Positions 47,062 to 59,554 of a stretch of 64,000 nucleotides of DNA are shown piece by piece. Source of the stretch: Ehretia macrophylla (Eukaryota; Streptophyta; Magnoliopsida; Boraginales; Ehretiaceae); assembly GCA_037974665.1 (NCBI GenBank), contig CM075771.1, positions 43,074,425 to 43,138,424 on the forward strand, written 5' to 3'. Made by a program: the position numbers and the translations under genes. Below the pieces are notes generated by a model. It saw only the letters and a list, made by a program, of their open reading frames with translations, did not search any database and was not told the origin of the DNA. Every line of letters begins with the position of its first letter. The first letter of the stretch is position 1.

Positions 47062-49496
47062 AAGACAACTTTACTTCACGTAGAGGCTGGGCAAGCAAAC
47101 AGAGGGCGTGGGGCTTGTGACCGGTGCTCATAACTTTTGATCCGTAAGGAGTTACGTGGCGCACAACATACCGTTGGAAAGCTCTCCAAAAGTTCTACGA
47201 TGGGTGCAACAAGCTTGGTTCGCTGCGCCCGTTTTCGGAGCCCAAAATCGAACGTTTTCATCAGTTTCGGGACACTTTTATTCTTTTGTGCAGTTTTTCC
47301 GTCCTGGATCGTACGTCGTGAGCCGCGAAAAGGACGACAACCTAATCCATCACATTTTTATTACCGAATCCCATGACACCTTGGGCAAGACAACTTCACT
47401 TCACATAGAGGCTGGGCACGCAAACAGAGGGCGTGGGGCTTGTGACCAAGTATCTGTCGCTCCGGTGCTCATAACTTTTGATCCGTAAGGAGTTACGCGT
47501 CGCACAACATACCGTTGGAAAGCTCTCAGAAAGTTCTGCGACCGGGGCAACAAGCTTGCGTGGCTGCACCCATTTTCAGAGCCCAAAATCGAACGTTTTC
47601 ATCAGTTTTGGGACACTTATCTACTTTTGCGCTGTTTTTCAGTTTCGGATCGTACGTCGTGAGCCGCGAAAAGGACGATAACCTAATCCATCACATTTTT
47701 ATTACCGAATCCCATGGCACCTTGGGCAAGAAAACTTCACTTCACGTAGAGGCTGGGCCTTCAAATCGAGGGCGTGGTGCTTGTGACCAGGTATCCGTCG
47801 CTCCGGTGCCCATAACTTTTGATCCGTAAGGAGTTACATGGCGCACAGTATACCGTTGGAAAGCTCTCTGAGAGCACTACCACGGAGGCACCAAGCCTGC
47901 TTGGTTGCGCCTATTTTCAGTTCCCAAAATTGAATATTTTCATCAGTTTTGGGACACTTTTATTCTTTTGCACTGTTTTTTTGTCCCATATCGTATGTCG
48001 TGAGCCGCGAAAAAGGACGACAACCTAATTCACCATATTTCTATTACCGAATCCTACGGCACCTTGCACAAGACAACTTCACTTCACATAGAGGCTGGGC
48101 CCACAAACAAAGGGCGTGGGGCTTGTGACCTGGTATCCATTGCTTCGGTGCCCTTAACTTTTGATCCGTAAGAAGTTACGTGGCGCACAATAAACCGTTG
48201 GAAAGCTCTCTGAGAGCTCTACGACGAGGGCACCTAGCCTTCTCGGCTGCGCCTGTTTTCTAAGCCCAAAATCGAACATTTTCATAAGTTTTGGGACACT
48301 TTTCTTCTTTTGTGCTGCTTTTCCATCCCGGATGGTACGTCGTGAGCTGCAAAAAGAACGACAACCTAATCCATCACATTTTTATTATCGAATCCCACGG
48401 CAGCTTAGGCAATACAACTTCACTTCACGTAGAGGCTGGGCCCGCAAACAGAGGGCGTGGGGCTGGTGACTAGGTATCCGTCGCTCCGGTGCCTATAACT
48501 TTTGATCCGTAAGGAGTTACGTGGCGCACAACGTACCGTTGAAAAGCACTCTGAGAGCTCTACGATGGAGGCAGCAATCCTGCTTGGCTGCACATGTTTT
48601 TGGAGCCCATAATTGAATGTTTTCATAAGTTTCGCTACACTTTTCTTCTTTTGCGCTGTTTTTTCGTCTTGGATCGTACGGCGTGAGCCGCGAAAAGGAC
48701 GACATCCTATTCCATCACATTACTATTACCGAATCACACGGCACCTTGGGCAAGACAACTTTACTTCACGTAGAGGCTGGGCCCGCAAACAGAGGGTGTG
48801 GGGCTTGTGACCAGGTATCTGTCGCTCCGGTGCTCATAACTTTTGCTCCGTAAGGAGTTACGCGATACACAGCAAACCGTTGGAAAGCACTCTGAGAGCT
48901 CTACGATGGGGGGCACCTAGCCAGCTAGGTTGCACTTGTTTTCAGAGCCTAAAATCGAACATTTTCATAAGTTTTGGGACACTTTTCTTCTTTTGTGCTA
49001 TTTTTTCATCCCGAATCGTACGTCGTGAGCCGCGAAAAGGACAACAATCTAATCCATCACATTTTTATTACCAAATCACATGGCACCTTGGGCAAGACAA
49101 CTTCACTTCACGTAGAGGCTGGGCTCGCAAACAGAGGGCGTGGGGCTTGTGACAAGGTATCTAATTTGTAAGGCGTTACGCGGCGCACAGCATACCGTTG
49201 GAAAGCTCTCCGAGAGCTCTACGACGACGGTACCAAGCCTGCTCGGCTGCGCCTATTTTCGGAGCCCAAAATTGAATATTTTCATCAGTTTTGGGGCACT
49301 TATCTTCTTTTGCGCAGTTTTTTCATCTCGGATCGTGCGTCGTGAGCCACGTAAAGGATGACAACCTAATCTATCACATTTCTATTACCGAATCACACTG
49401 CACCTTGGGCAAGACAACTTCACTTCACGTAGAGGTTGGGCCCTCAAACTGAGGGCTGGGCCATGAAAAGGACGACAACCTAATCTATCACATTTC
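47062..49496. repeat. 341-bp satellite, block 3
   Basis: About seven monomers, in the same orientation and phase as block 2. Anchors are at 47139, 47480, 47821, 48163, 48504 and 48845. The first monomer lacks about 16 bp (near 47121), one lacks about 24 bp near 49161, and the last is fused to another copy at about 49460 before ending abruptly in 'catcacatttct' against the E4 gag fragment. There is no satellite beyond this point in the window. Confidence 0.95.
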
Positions 49497-49640
49497 TTGA
49501 CGTTCCATTACTCGCGACATGTGATCCATAGCATTCGCCATCATGTTAAACATGGCCATACTGGGATTAGTTTGATGAGTATCTCCGGCTCCTTGAGGCT
49601 CATCACTCCTATTGGTATTGCGGGTACTAGGGCCAGCCAT
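49497..49640 (-). pseudogene. E4 gag N-terminal fragment
   Basis: The ATG at 49640 opens 48 codons (MAGPSTRNTNRS ... DHMSRVMERQ) that match the start of E1n gag with a few substitutions. The similarity stops at the satellite junction, just before the position of the E1n Asn run. All Gag domains beyond the N-terminus are missing, so it cannot make a functional protein. Confidence 0.85.
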
Positions 49641-49919
49641 CTATAGGCACATATTATGATGCACAATTTATTGGAATACGACAAAACAAGAATTTAATGT
49701 ATAAGGTATGCAACATACAATTTTACATAGACATACAATTCTCGAAACAATTAAGACATGTTAATCACATAAGCACATAGAAACAGAGAAGGCACAACTG
49801 ATATTGTCGCACATTAACACACATAAACAAGTCATCCCAATAACCTTAAGTCTTCTACCCATGGTCCCAGAGTTAAACCCGGCTTAAGCAATCTAAGCTC
49901 TGATACCTTTAATATAAGG
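49641..49919 (-). other. E4 leader with degenerate primer-binding site
   Basis: Non-coding leader colinear with 20615-20886. The primer-binding site (49908-49897) reads AGGTATCAGAGC, one base off the usual TGGTATCAGAGC. No other feature seen. Confidence 0.8.
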
Positions 49920-51859
49920 TGTCACGCCCCAAACCAGACCTATAGAGGTTAGACTAGGGTGTGATATAAACATTCATGTTCTTTTATGACTATAACTGAT
50001 TAACGAAGATTAAGCTTAACCGTTAAACTAGAACTAAAAAATTCTTCAAAAAATCGGCAACATAACGGCTGTAATTGGCTCTTTAGTTTGACCTAATTTT
50101 CTAAACGCCTCAAAACTTTCAATCTCAAATTAGATTCCAACTAAGATTACTATTTATCACCAATTGATATGTCTACTATTTATCTCATGTCTCGTTTGAT
50201 TAACACCTAGCATGGCAACTATGTCTCGTTTATGTGTCAAATCCTGTTACACAAGTACCTGTTGGTCTTAGCTTACAAATGAGTACCTACTTAAGATTGG
50301 ATAGATTCAGTTTACTTAGCCCTTTGCCTAATACTTCATAAGCCTGTAGTAGTTACTAATCAAAGTAGCAAAATGATCAAATAGGGTGTTTGTCTAGTTA
50401 TAAACAGTACAAATCAAAATTAGACCCCAAATTACAACAGGGGTCTTTTACAATAACAATGACAACAACATAAGAGATAGTCTTCAAAACAAACATATTG
50501 TTCGCAAAATAGCCACAGTCAAGTAAGGCATGTAGGGCAGGCAATTACTCCAAGAAGTCATCAATAGGCATGTTATCCTCAAGTACCTGTTCCTTATCTT
50601 CTTCACCTGTGATGATAAAAGAGGGTGAGTCCTTATGAACTCAGTGAGGGGGAACGAGAAATACATTTTGAAACTCTTTTTATGGTTCAACTTATGAAAA
50701 ACTTTTTTTGAAAGCATGACATATAACACAAGTAAGTTCATAATGTAATATAAAAGTAAAAGAACACAATTACCCGTCTTTCCTCCCCGAGGTCCTCTAG
50801 GAACTAAGCGAGAGTACTTATACACATAGTGAAAAGGATATGGTGAGCTTTTGCTCTCAATTCATTTCCAATATCAGTTGTCGCGGCCGACTTCAAATCA
50901 TCCACTTATCACGCCAAATGGGTGCACTCCGGATGTACCCCAAAATCCTACGACTCAACTCTCCGAGGAAGTCTAGCCCCCAAGTGAGAGAGGGAATTGG
51001 ACCATGGTAGTCACGGTTGCACCGACAAACCTAATGTCGCCCGGTGTGCGTGAACGCTACCATGCCATAATGAAAGGTTGCAACCTTGTATGCAATGCAC
51101 ATTTATAACATTTAATATATCACATTAGGAGGACAACAAAGTAGGTTGCCTCCGAGTAGTCATAAGATCGCACATTGACAAGTAAACACACGAGGCATGC
51201 TTTGACATGTAATTTCACTTGTAAAGCACTCGGAGTTTTATGAATATTAAACGGGCATCCATGTAACACATGTAAATCAAGTCATATAACTCATTTCGGG
51301 GTTCATGTAATCAGATAATAAGTTTATACAAGCATGCAACGACGTCTACGTGGGACCGGGTGCAAGAAAGGTCTACTTATCCACATGTAATCATCAGGAA
51401 TCACATTTCAAGCATACTTAACATTTCTTAAGCAGCTCACTAATCACACAATTGGACACAATAACCATAGGATCAACACTTAGCGAGTTTTCATATTCAA
51501 TAGGGTTTGAATTCATGCTTACACGTTGGATTTAAGCCACAAGTTGTCACGTAACTAACCCAAGCTGTGCATCGATTAATTAAAACATCTTCAATCATCC
51601 AAAACAGTCCACATAACATCTAAGTGCCACAATCCCAAGCATTCAATATCACAAGAGAAGTTACAATATTTTTTCAAAGTATATCACTAAATAAATACCT
51701 CACTGCAATGGTCTGTTTTCCCACAATCATTTAGACAAGCAAACAATCTCCAATTCCAGTGAACAAAATTTCAAATTAAAGCTTATTAAGTGAAATAAAT
51801 CCAGAAACAAACCTCGCATCATTTGGAGTTCGGATTCAAGAGTTATAGCTAAAACCGTG
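49920..51859 (-). repeat. E4 LTR, left part
   Basis: Starts TGTCACGCCCC on + and is colinear with the first half of the E1n LTRs, including the conserved block (50890-51060) and the hairpin phrase (about 50620-50645). It is interrupted by E3 within 'aaaaccgtg', leaving the TSD ccgtg at 51855-51859. Confidence 0.9.
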
Positions 51860-54800
51860 TGTGACGCCCGAGATTCTACCGTACACATTTTTAAATGTTG
51901 CATCCATTAATTGTGCATTAAATTATGTGCTTTACCTGTTGTCTTTCTTGGTCACTATTCATTCAATTTTTAAACTGCATTATATTAGTGAATTAGCATT
52001 TTTATTAAATCATATTAATTGTTAAAGGAATGTGAAAATTGTGCAATTGAGCTAGGAGCGATAGGAGCACTCGTTTAGAAAATGATTTTCGTGGTTCAAT
52101 GAATAGTGTTACGTAACTAACTTAGTGTTTTAATTAGTTAGCTTATACTTTACACTTTAGGCTCATTTTTAAGCTACCAACGCTCATTTTTAGTGGACCA
52201 CTAAACACCTAACTTGACCCTACCTATCATATATACTCACCATAAAGCAATTAGCTCATAACTTAGCAAAAAAAAAAAAAAAAAGGAGATGCAGATTTTA
52301 CTGTAGCAAATCCGAGAATAGCATAGGAGGAGAATGAGAGGATTTTGCTCATCAAATCTTCAAGCCAAGCCAAGCCAAGCAAGGAGCAAGTAGTTTAGGG
52401 TGTGCGCAAGCCTTCTAGGAGCTCCTACGCGCGTTAGGTGAGGGTTTTGCATATTATTTTTGCATTTGAAATATATGTCAACTTTCTTGAATTTATTGAT
52501 TTGCTATATTATGATCATGCAATTCTTAAATATGCTTATGTATGTTGTGTATAAGTAGTAGAGACCTAATTTATGCTATTGTTTCATAGTTTAAACGGTT
52601 GAAATCGCTTGTTGATCGTAGGGCATGAATAGTGACGGGAAAATTAGGGATTTGCGAAATCAGACCTTGTAGCTTGAATTAATGGTTCTAATAGGTGCTT
52701 TAGATGTTAATGAAACTAGTGTGAAGGCCTTGTAGGGTTTAATTGCCCGTAACCTAGTGAAAGAATGAAATAGCCGACTTTTAGAAAGGGGTTTCGGGGT
52801 TATCGCGAATCCGGGTTGAATTGGCCTCCACATTTAGTAATCCTAGGCTATTTAGGACCTAATTAAGCTTTGCTAGCCTCCATTTGAGTCCCGGATGAGG
52901 TACGTGTAGTACAAAGTCAAAAGAGTGAAAATGGGGCTTTTGTGCTAAACGCGGGTAATTGGGTAGTTTCTAGGGTCCTAGGGGTGCCATAAGGAATAAT
53001 TAAAAGTATGGAATATCCCGCTCGCTTATCTAGAACATTAACTTGTGTTTGGAAGAAAAATGACTTGTGTTACAAAGGGGTTTTGGGTCAAACATAAATC
53101 CGGGTGAATTTGGTTGATATATTTGGTGTTCTTAGGGTAAGTAGGGACTAAATGTGCTTTTCTAACTCTTAGTTGAGCTTTGATTAAGATACTTGTAGTA
53201 CAAACGCACAAAGGGGTAATCGGGGCTTTTGTGGCTAATTCGGGTTAATGAATGATTTCAAGGGTTCTAAGTGTGCCATAATGTGTAACTAGAAGATTAG
53301 AATAATTATTTGGTGAATCTTGAGCCTTAGCCTCGGTTTGGAGTTAAATGACTTAGGAAAACAAAAGGGAAACTCGGGGTTTCAAGCTTAGCCTTTGAAT
53401 TACTTTGGTGCTTGTATATCTTGCCTTTACATGTTGTTATATGGCATTTGTGAGCATTTCGTGAAGTTTCGTGATCATCGGTCATTGATCCCTTTGTGTT
53501 GGTATAGTTATTTTCATATTTAATGCTTATATCTTGTTATAATGTTTATACTTCTTGTACTTTGTTAAGATCAAACTCTAATAAACATTGCATGCTAAGT
53601 GAGTAGGACTATATGGATAACTCATCTAGTTATATGATTATTGATTATTGTAATTAAAAGTAATTGGAATTTATAACTTATGATCTTAACTTAATGGTAT
53701 TTGATGCTTCTAATATATCTTATGTTCTCTAATGATATGATAAGGTGAACATTGTATCTTAATTGTGTGTGGGTTATGAACTTGTGTGAATAAGTGATTA
53801 TAAATCTAGCTTCTAATGTTGTAAGGTTGAGTTAAGTAAGAGTTGAGTTGGAATTGATATAGTTAATTGCTAAACTTATATGAACACCCTAGGGTTGCAT
53901 ACTTGAGCTAATTCGGGGAGTTGAAGTAAATCTGAGCTATTATTTTAGCATGCTTGGCTTAATTCCAGGTGAGGGAGACTTCATCCTTATGTGCATAATA
54001 GTTTATTTACTTGTACTTAGATTATGTGCACTTATTGTCTATATATTGTGTGTGAGGGCAACTTACTTTGTTGTCCCTTAATCATGTGTTTGTTGATGTA
54101 TTCTATTGTTATCATTTTGAGTGCATTGCATCGTGGTTGCGCAACCATTTGGGCATGGTAGTGTCGTGGAAACCGGGGGGCATCGGGCTTGCCGGTATAC
54201 CTCGGCTACCATGGTTACCCAGTCCCTCTCTCGCTTGGGATGCCGCCCAGGGAGAGTTGGGTCGTAGGATTTCGGGGTACATCCGGAGTACACCCATTTT
54301 GGAGTTATAAGGGGATGCCGGCTTATCGATAACAGTGTCATTATTACATCGTGATTTCAGTTCGTGGCGTCGCTGGTGTGCCTCTGCCCTTCGGGGTATT
54401 CGCTTAGCCGGGACGTTATAGAAGTCAAAGTGTATCGTATCCTTTTTAATGTGTGGTAACTTGTTGTTTCAATTGTTCTTTGGTTGTAAAATGCTTTATT
54501 TGTACTAACCGCTGCATTGCACATCCCCGGTAGACCTTATCCCTCACTGGGCAATTGTGATTGCTCATACCTCGCTAAACATGTTTCAGGTGGTGCAGTT
54601 GGAGGAGTTGACCTGATTGCTGTGTGCTATTACTTGAGGTTTGAGTGATTGCCTGTTAAACTGTGGAAGACCTTACTTGTTCTACTTTATGTTTTATTTG
54701 GGAGCCTAAGGGCTTATGTATATATATTTGAGTAGTTGCAAGTTTGAAAGCTAAGTGGATGTAGTAAGTGTTATGGAATTGTGGCATGTAATAACTTTTG

Positions 54801-55183
54801 CTTCTGCTTCTAGCTACGTTGCATGCTTGGGTGTGAATGAACGGGTGTATGGTTGGCTTTAATTTCTAAGAATGTTCAATGCTATCATGGAGTGACATGA
54901 TAAGCGGTTTTGTAAAGAAGTTAAGTTATGAATGCATGCTTGTGTGTATCTAAACCGTTTGTATGTCTTAAGGCTCAGATGACCTTAAAGCTAAGATCTT
55001 TAGTTATAAATGAATGTCTTGTTATGTTGTGGCTTTATTGAGTGTTTACAGGTTTTCAGAAAGTCCACAATACAGGGAAAACTCTGTCCGTTTTCCCTAA
55101 AATTTTGTGACCGGGTTTGGCATTGGGTTGAGAATAGTATGGTTATTAGAGCCTCCGGTCTCGTGAGGGATCGGGGCGTTACA
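51860..55183 (+). repeat. E3 5' LTR
   Basis: Begins TGTGACGCCCGAG and ends GATCGGGGCGTTACA. It has an A17 run at 52268-52284, the cross-family block at about 54165-54310 (tcgcttgggatgccgcccag, then gggtcgtaggatttcgggg) and a TGGGCAAT / ATTGCTCA stem at 54548-54567. The 80-codon frame over 54068-54310 is repeated in the other LTR and overlaps the conserved block; it shows no known domain. Confidence 0.94.
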
Positions 55184-56227
55184 GGTGGTATCAGAGCTTA
55201 GTTAGCTCTAAGCCGGGACAGGGTCCTCGGCCTGTCGGGTAGTAACCCTTGCGTGTGTGCTTGTTAAGAGTGTGTCTTGAAAGTGTATGCCTGCATGTGT
55301 GATTGTGTGTCTTGTATTGAATGTGTGCACCTATGTGATATAATTATGTGTTACGTGCTAAGTGTGTGCTAAGTGAAGTAAAGTGGCTGGTTATGCATCA
55401 ATTTGACCTCGTGAATTGTTAAATTGCTTGAACTGTTACTTGTAATGTGTGCATTTGAAAGTCTTTGATTGAGTTGTGTTATGATGGACTTGATTGTCAT
55501 TCTTGAATGACTTTGATGATTACACTGTTTCATAAACTCTTATATAAACATGTTTGCATAATAGTTTAAAACATATATGTGTAAATGTGATATCTTGGCA
55601 TTCATACATGTCCCGTTGAAATGGTAAGAAAGACTTCTTCCTCCCCCTGAAGAGAAGTGATTAGCAACAAGCCCTCCAAGTTGTGTGGATTAGTGGGAAT
55701 GAGAATGTTGTAAGCGGAGCTCAGTTATTGGGATTTCTTCCAAGGCATTCTTCTACGCTTAGTAGTCAGAAATGAATGGCTTCCTTTGGGATTTCTATAT
55801 GACCATTCGCTCGGTTTTCTTATTGAGTATTCTTCTAGTATTTTCTTGCTGGCATTACTCGGAAGACTTAGTTTGGGATTCTAATCAGCCTTATTATATG
55901 GAATTATCTTCGGTATTTGTACTCTAAATTCTTATTGGTATTTTCTCGCCACTGTTAGTTGGGATTCTATTCTTCTATGGTATTCGTGCCAGCGGGATTC
56001 CTATTTGGATTTCGAAGTAGCATCTCTATTGGAGCCTTTATTTGGCCTTATTACGTGAGGTTCGTAGGCAATACTACTGGGATTTCTTAATGAGCTCCCA
56101 CGAGAGTTCGTATATGGTATTCTTGCTTAGCAATTGATGACGAGTAATCGGAGTTGGTTTTCAGTTGTTGTGGAGTTCACTTGTGAAGAAGAATTGCGTG
56201 GACGCAATTTGTTTAAGGGGGAGAGGA
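55184..56227 (+). other. E3 non-coding interior with primer-binding site and polypurine tract
   Basis: The primer-binding site TGGTATCAGAGC is at 55186-55197, 2 nt after the LTR. The first 200 bp resemble E2. A T-rich stretch follows with recurring ttggnatt-like phrases. At the end, AATTGCG / tgga / CGCAATT (56192-56209) is a perfect 7-bp stem, then the purine tract aagggggagagga (56215-56227). No ORF with retroelement motifs is present. Confidence 0.88.
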
Positions 56228-59200
56228 TGTGACGCCCGAGATTCTACCGTACACATTTTTAAATGTTGCATCCATTAATTGTGCATTAAATTATGTGCTT
56301 TACCTGTTGTCTTTCTTGGTCACTATTCATTCAATTTTTAAACTGCATTATATTAGTGAATTAGCATTTTTATTAAATCATATTAATTGTTAAAGGAATG
56401 TGAAAATTGTGCAATTGAGCTAGGAGCGATAGGAGCACTCGTTTAGAAAATGATTTTCGTGGTTCAATGAATAGTGTTACGTAACTAACTTAGTGTTTTA
56501 ATTAGTTAGCTTATACTTTACACTTTAGGCTCATTTTTAAGCTACCAACGCTCATTTTTAGTGGACCACTAAACACCTAACTTGACCCTACCTATCATAT
56601 ATACTCACCATAAAGCAATTAGCTCATAACTTAGCAAAAAAAAAAAAAAAGGAGATGCAGATTTTACTGTAGCAAATCCGAGAATAGCATAGGAGGAGAA
56701 TGAGAGGATTTTGCTCATCAAATCTTCAAGCCAAGCCAAGCCAAGCAAGGAGCAAGTAGTTTAGGGTGTGCGCAAGCCTTCTAGGAGCTCCTACGCGCGT
56801 TAGGTGAGGGTTTTGCATATTATTTTTGCATTTGAAATATATGTCAACTTTCTTGAATTTATTGATTTGCTATATTATGATCATGCAATGCTTAAATATG
56901 CTTATGTATGTTGTGTATAAGTAGTAGAGACCTAATTTATGCTATTGTTTCATAGTTTAAACGGTTGAAATCGCTTGTTGATCGTAGGGCATGAATAGTG
57001 ACGGGAAAATTAGGGATTTGCAAAATCAGACCTTGTAGCTTGAATTAATGGTTCTAATAGGTGCTTTAGATGTTAATGAAACTAGTGTGAAGGCCTTGTA
57101 GGGTTTAATTGCCCGTAACCTAGTGAAAGAATGAAATAGCCGACTTTTAGAAAGGGGTTTCGGGGTTATCGCGAATCCGGGTTGAATTGGCCTCCACATT
57201 TAGTAATCCTAGGCTATTTAGGACCTAATTAAGCTTTGCTAGCCTCCATTTGAGTCCCGGATGAGGTACGTGTAGTACAAAGTCAAAAGAGTGAAAATGG
57301 GGCTTTTGTGCTAAACGCGGGTAATTGGGTAGTTTCTAGGGTCCTAGGGGTGCCATAAGGAATAATTAAAAGTATGGAATAGCCCGCTCGCTTATCTAGA
57401 ACATTAACTTGTGTTTGGAAGAAAAATGACTTGTGTTACAAAGGGGTTTTGGGTCAAACATAAATCCGGGTGAATTTGGTTGATATATTTGGTGTTCTTA
57501 GGGTAAGTAGGGACTAAATGTGCTTTTCTAACTCTTAGTTGAGCTTTGATTAAGATACTTGTAGTACAAACGCACAAAGGGGTAATCGGGGCTTTTGTGG
57601 CTAATTCGGGTTAATGAATGATTTCAAGGGTTCTAAGTGTGCCATAATGTGTAACTAGAAGATTAGAATAATTATTTGGTGAATCTTGAGCCTTAGCCTC
57701 GGTTTGGAGTTAAATGACTTAGGAAAACAAAAGGGAAACTCGGGGTTTCAAGCTTAGCCTTTGAATTACTTTGGTGCTTGTATATCTTGCCTTTACATGT
57801 TGTTATATGGCATTTGTGAGCATTTCGTGAAGTTTCGTGATCATCGGTCATTGATCCCTTTGTGTTGGTATAGTTATTTTCATATTTAATGCTTATATCT
57901 TGTTATAATGTTTATACTTCTTGTACTTTGTTAAGATCAAACTCTAATAAACATTGCATGCTAAGTGAGTAGGACTATATGGATAACTCATCTAGTTATA
58001 TGATTATTGATTATTGTAATTAAAAGTAATTGGAATTTATAACTTATGATCTTAACTTAATGGTATTTGATGCTTCTAATATATCTTATGTTCTCTAATG
58101 ATATGATAAGGTGAACATTGTATCTTAATTGTGTGTGGGTTATGAACTTGTGTGAATAAGTGATTATAAATCTAGCTTCTAATGTTGTAAGGTTGAGTTA
58201 AGTAAGAGTTGAGTTGGAATTGATATAGTTAATTGCTAAACTTATATGAACACCCTAGGGTTGCATACTTGAGCTAATTCGGGGAGTTGAAGTAAATCTG
58301 AGCTATTATTTTAGCATGCTTGGCTTAATTCCAGGTGAGGGAGACTTCATCCTTATGTGCATAATAGTTTATTTACTTGTACTTAGATTATGTGCACTTA
58401 TTGTCTATATATTGTGTGTGAGGGCAACTTACTTTGTTGTCCCTTAATCATGTGTTTGTTGATGTATTCTATTGTTATCATTTTGAGTGCATTGCATCGT
58501 GGTTGCGCAACCATTTGGGCATGGTAGTGTCGTGGAAACCGGGCGGCATCGGGCTTGCCGGTATACCTCGGCTACCATGGTTACCCAGTCCCTCTCTCGC
58601 TTGGGATGCCGCCCAGGGAGAGTTGGGTCGTAGGATTTCGGGGTACATCCGGAGTACACCCATTTTGGAGTTATAAGGGGATGCCGGCTTATCGATAACA
58701 GTGTCATTATTACATCGTGATTTCAGTTCGTGGCGTCGCTGGTGTGCCTCTGCCCTTCGGGGTATTCGCTTAGCCGGGACGTTATAGAAGTCAAAGTGTA
58801 TCGTATCCTTTTTAATGTGTGGTAACTTGTTGTTTCAATTGTTCTTTGGTTGTAAAATGCTTTATTTGTACTAACCGCTGCATTGCACATCCCCGGTAGA
58901 CCTTATCCCTCACTGGGCAATTGTGATTGCTCATACCTCGCTAAACATGTTTCAGGTGGTGCAGTTGGAGGAGTTGACCTGATTGCTGTGTGCTATTACT
59001 TGAGGTTTGAGTGATTGCCTGTTAAACTGTGGAAGACCTTACTTGTTCTACTTTATGTTTTATTTGGGAGCCTAAGGGCTTATGTATATATATTTGAGTA
59101 GTTGCAAGTTTGAAAGCTAAGTGGATGTAGTAAGTGTTATGGAATTGTGGCATGTAATAACTTTTGCTTCTGCTTCTAGCTACGTTGCATGCTTAGGTGT

Positions 59201-59549
59201 GAATGAACGGGTGTATGGTTGGCTTTAATTTCTAAGAATGTTCAATGCTATCATGGAGTGACATGATAAGCGGTTTTGTAAAGAAGTTAAGTTATGAATG
59301 CATGCTTGTGTGTATCTAAACCGTTTGTATGTCTTAAGGCTCAGATGACCTTAAAGCTAAGATCTTTAGTTATAAATGAATGTCTTGTTATGTTGTGGCT
59401 TTATTGAGTGTTTACAGGTTTTCAGAAAGTCCACAATACAGGGGAAACTCTGTCCGTTTTCCCTAAAATTTTGTGACCGGGTTTGGCATTGGGTTGAGAA
59501 TAGTATGGTTATTAGAGCCTCCGGTCTCGTGAGGGATCGGGGCGTTACA
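56228..59549 (+). repeat. E3 3' LTR
   Basis: 3322 bp and almost identical to 51860-55183. Differences noted include t/g in 'gcaattctta' vs 'gcaatgctta', 'aatatcccg' vs 'aatagcccg', 'ccggggggc' vs 'ccgggcggc', 'cttgggtg' vs 'cttaggtg', 'cagggaaaac' vs 'caggggaaac', and two fewer A in the A-run. The hairpin stem is at 58914-58933. Confidence 0.94.
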
Positions 59550-59554
59550 CCGTG

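Larger units (their letters stand above)
51860..59549 (+). mobile_element. E3: young non-autonomous LTR retrotransposon
   Basis: 7690 bp with TG...CA ends and perfect TSDs ccgtg (51855-51859, 59550-59554). The LTRs (3324 and 3322 bp) differ by roughly six substitutions seen by eye plus an A-run of 17 versus 15. The interior is only 1044 bp and non-coding. Primer-binding site and polypurine tract are intact, so its RNA could still be copied if proteins were supplied. It is the most recent insertion recognised here and is nested in the E4 LTR. Confidence 0.95.

Noticed and set aside
52268..52284. A17 run as a possible poly(A) tail of a LINE or processed pseudogene
   Set aside because: It lies inside the E3 LTR and is repeated (A15) at the same place in the other LTR, with no upstream LINE or gene sequence.
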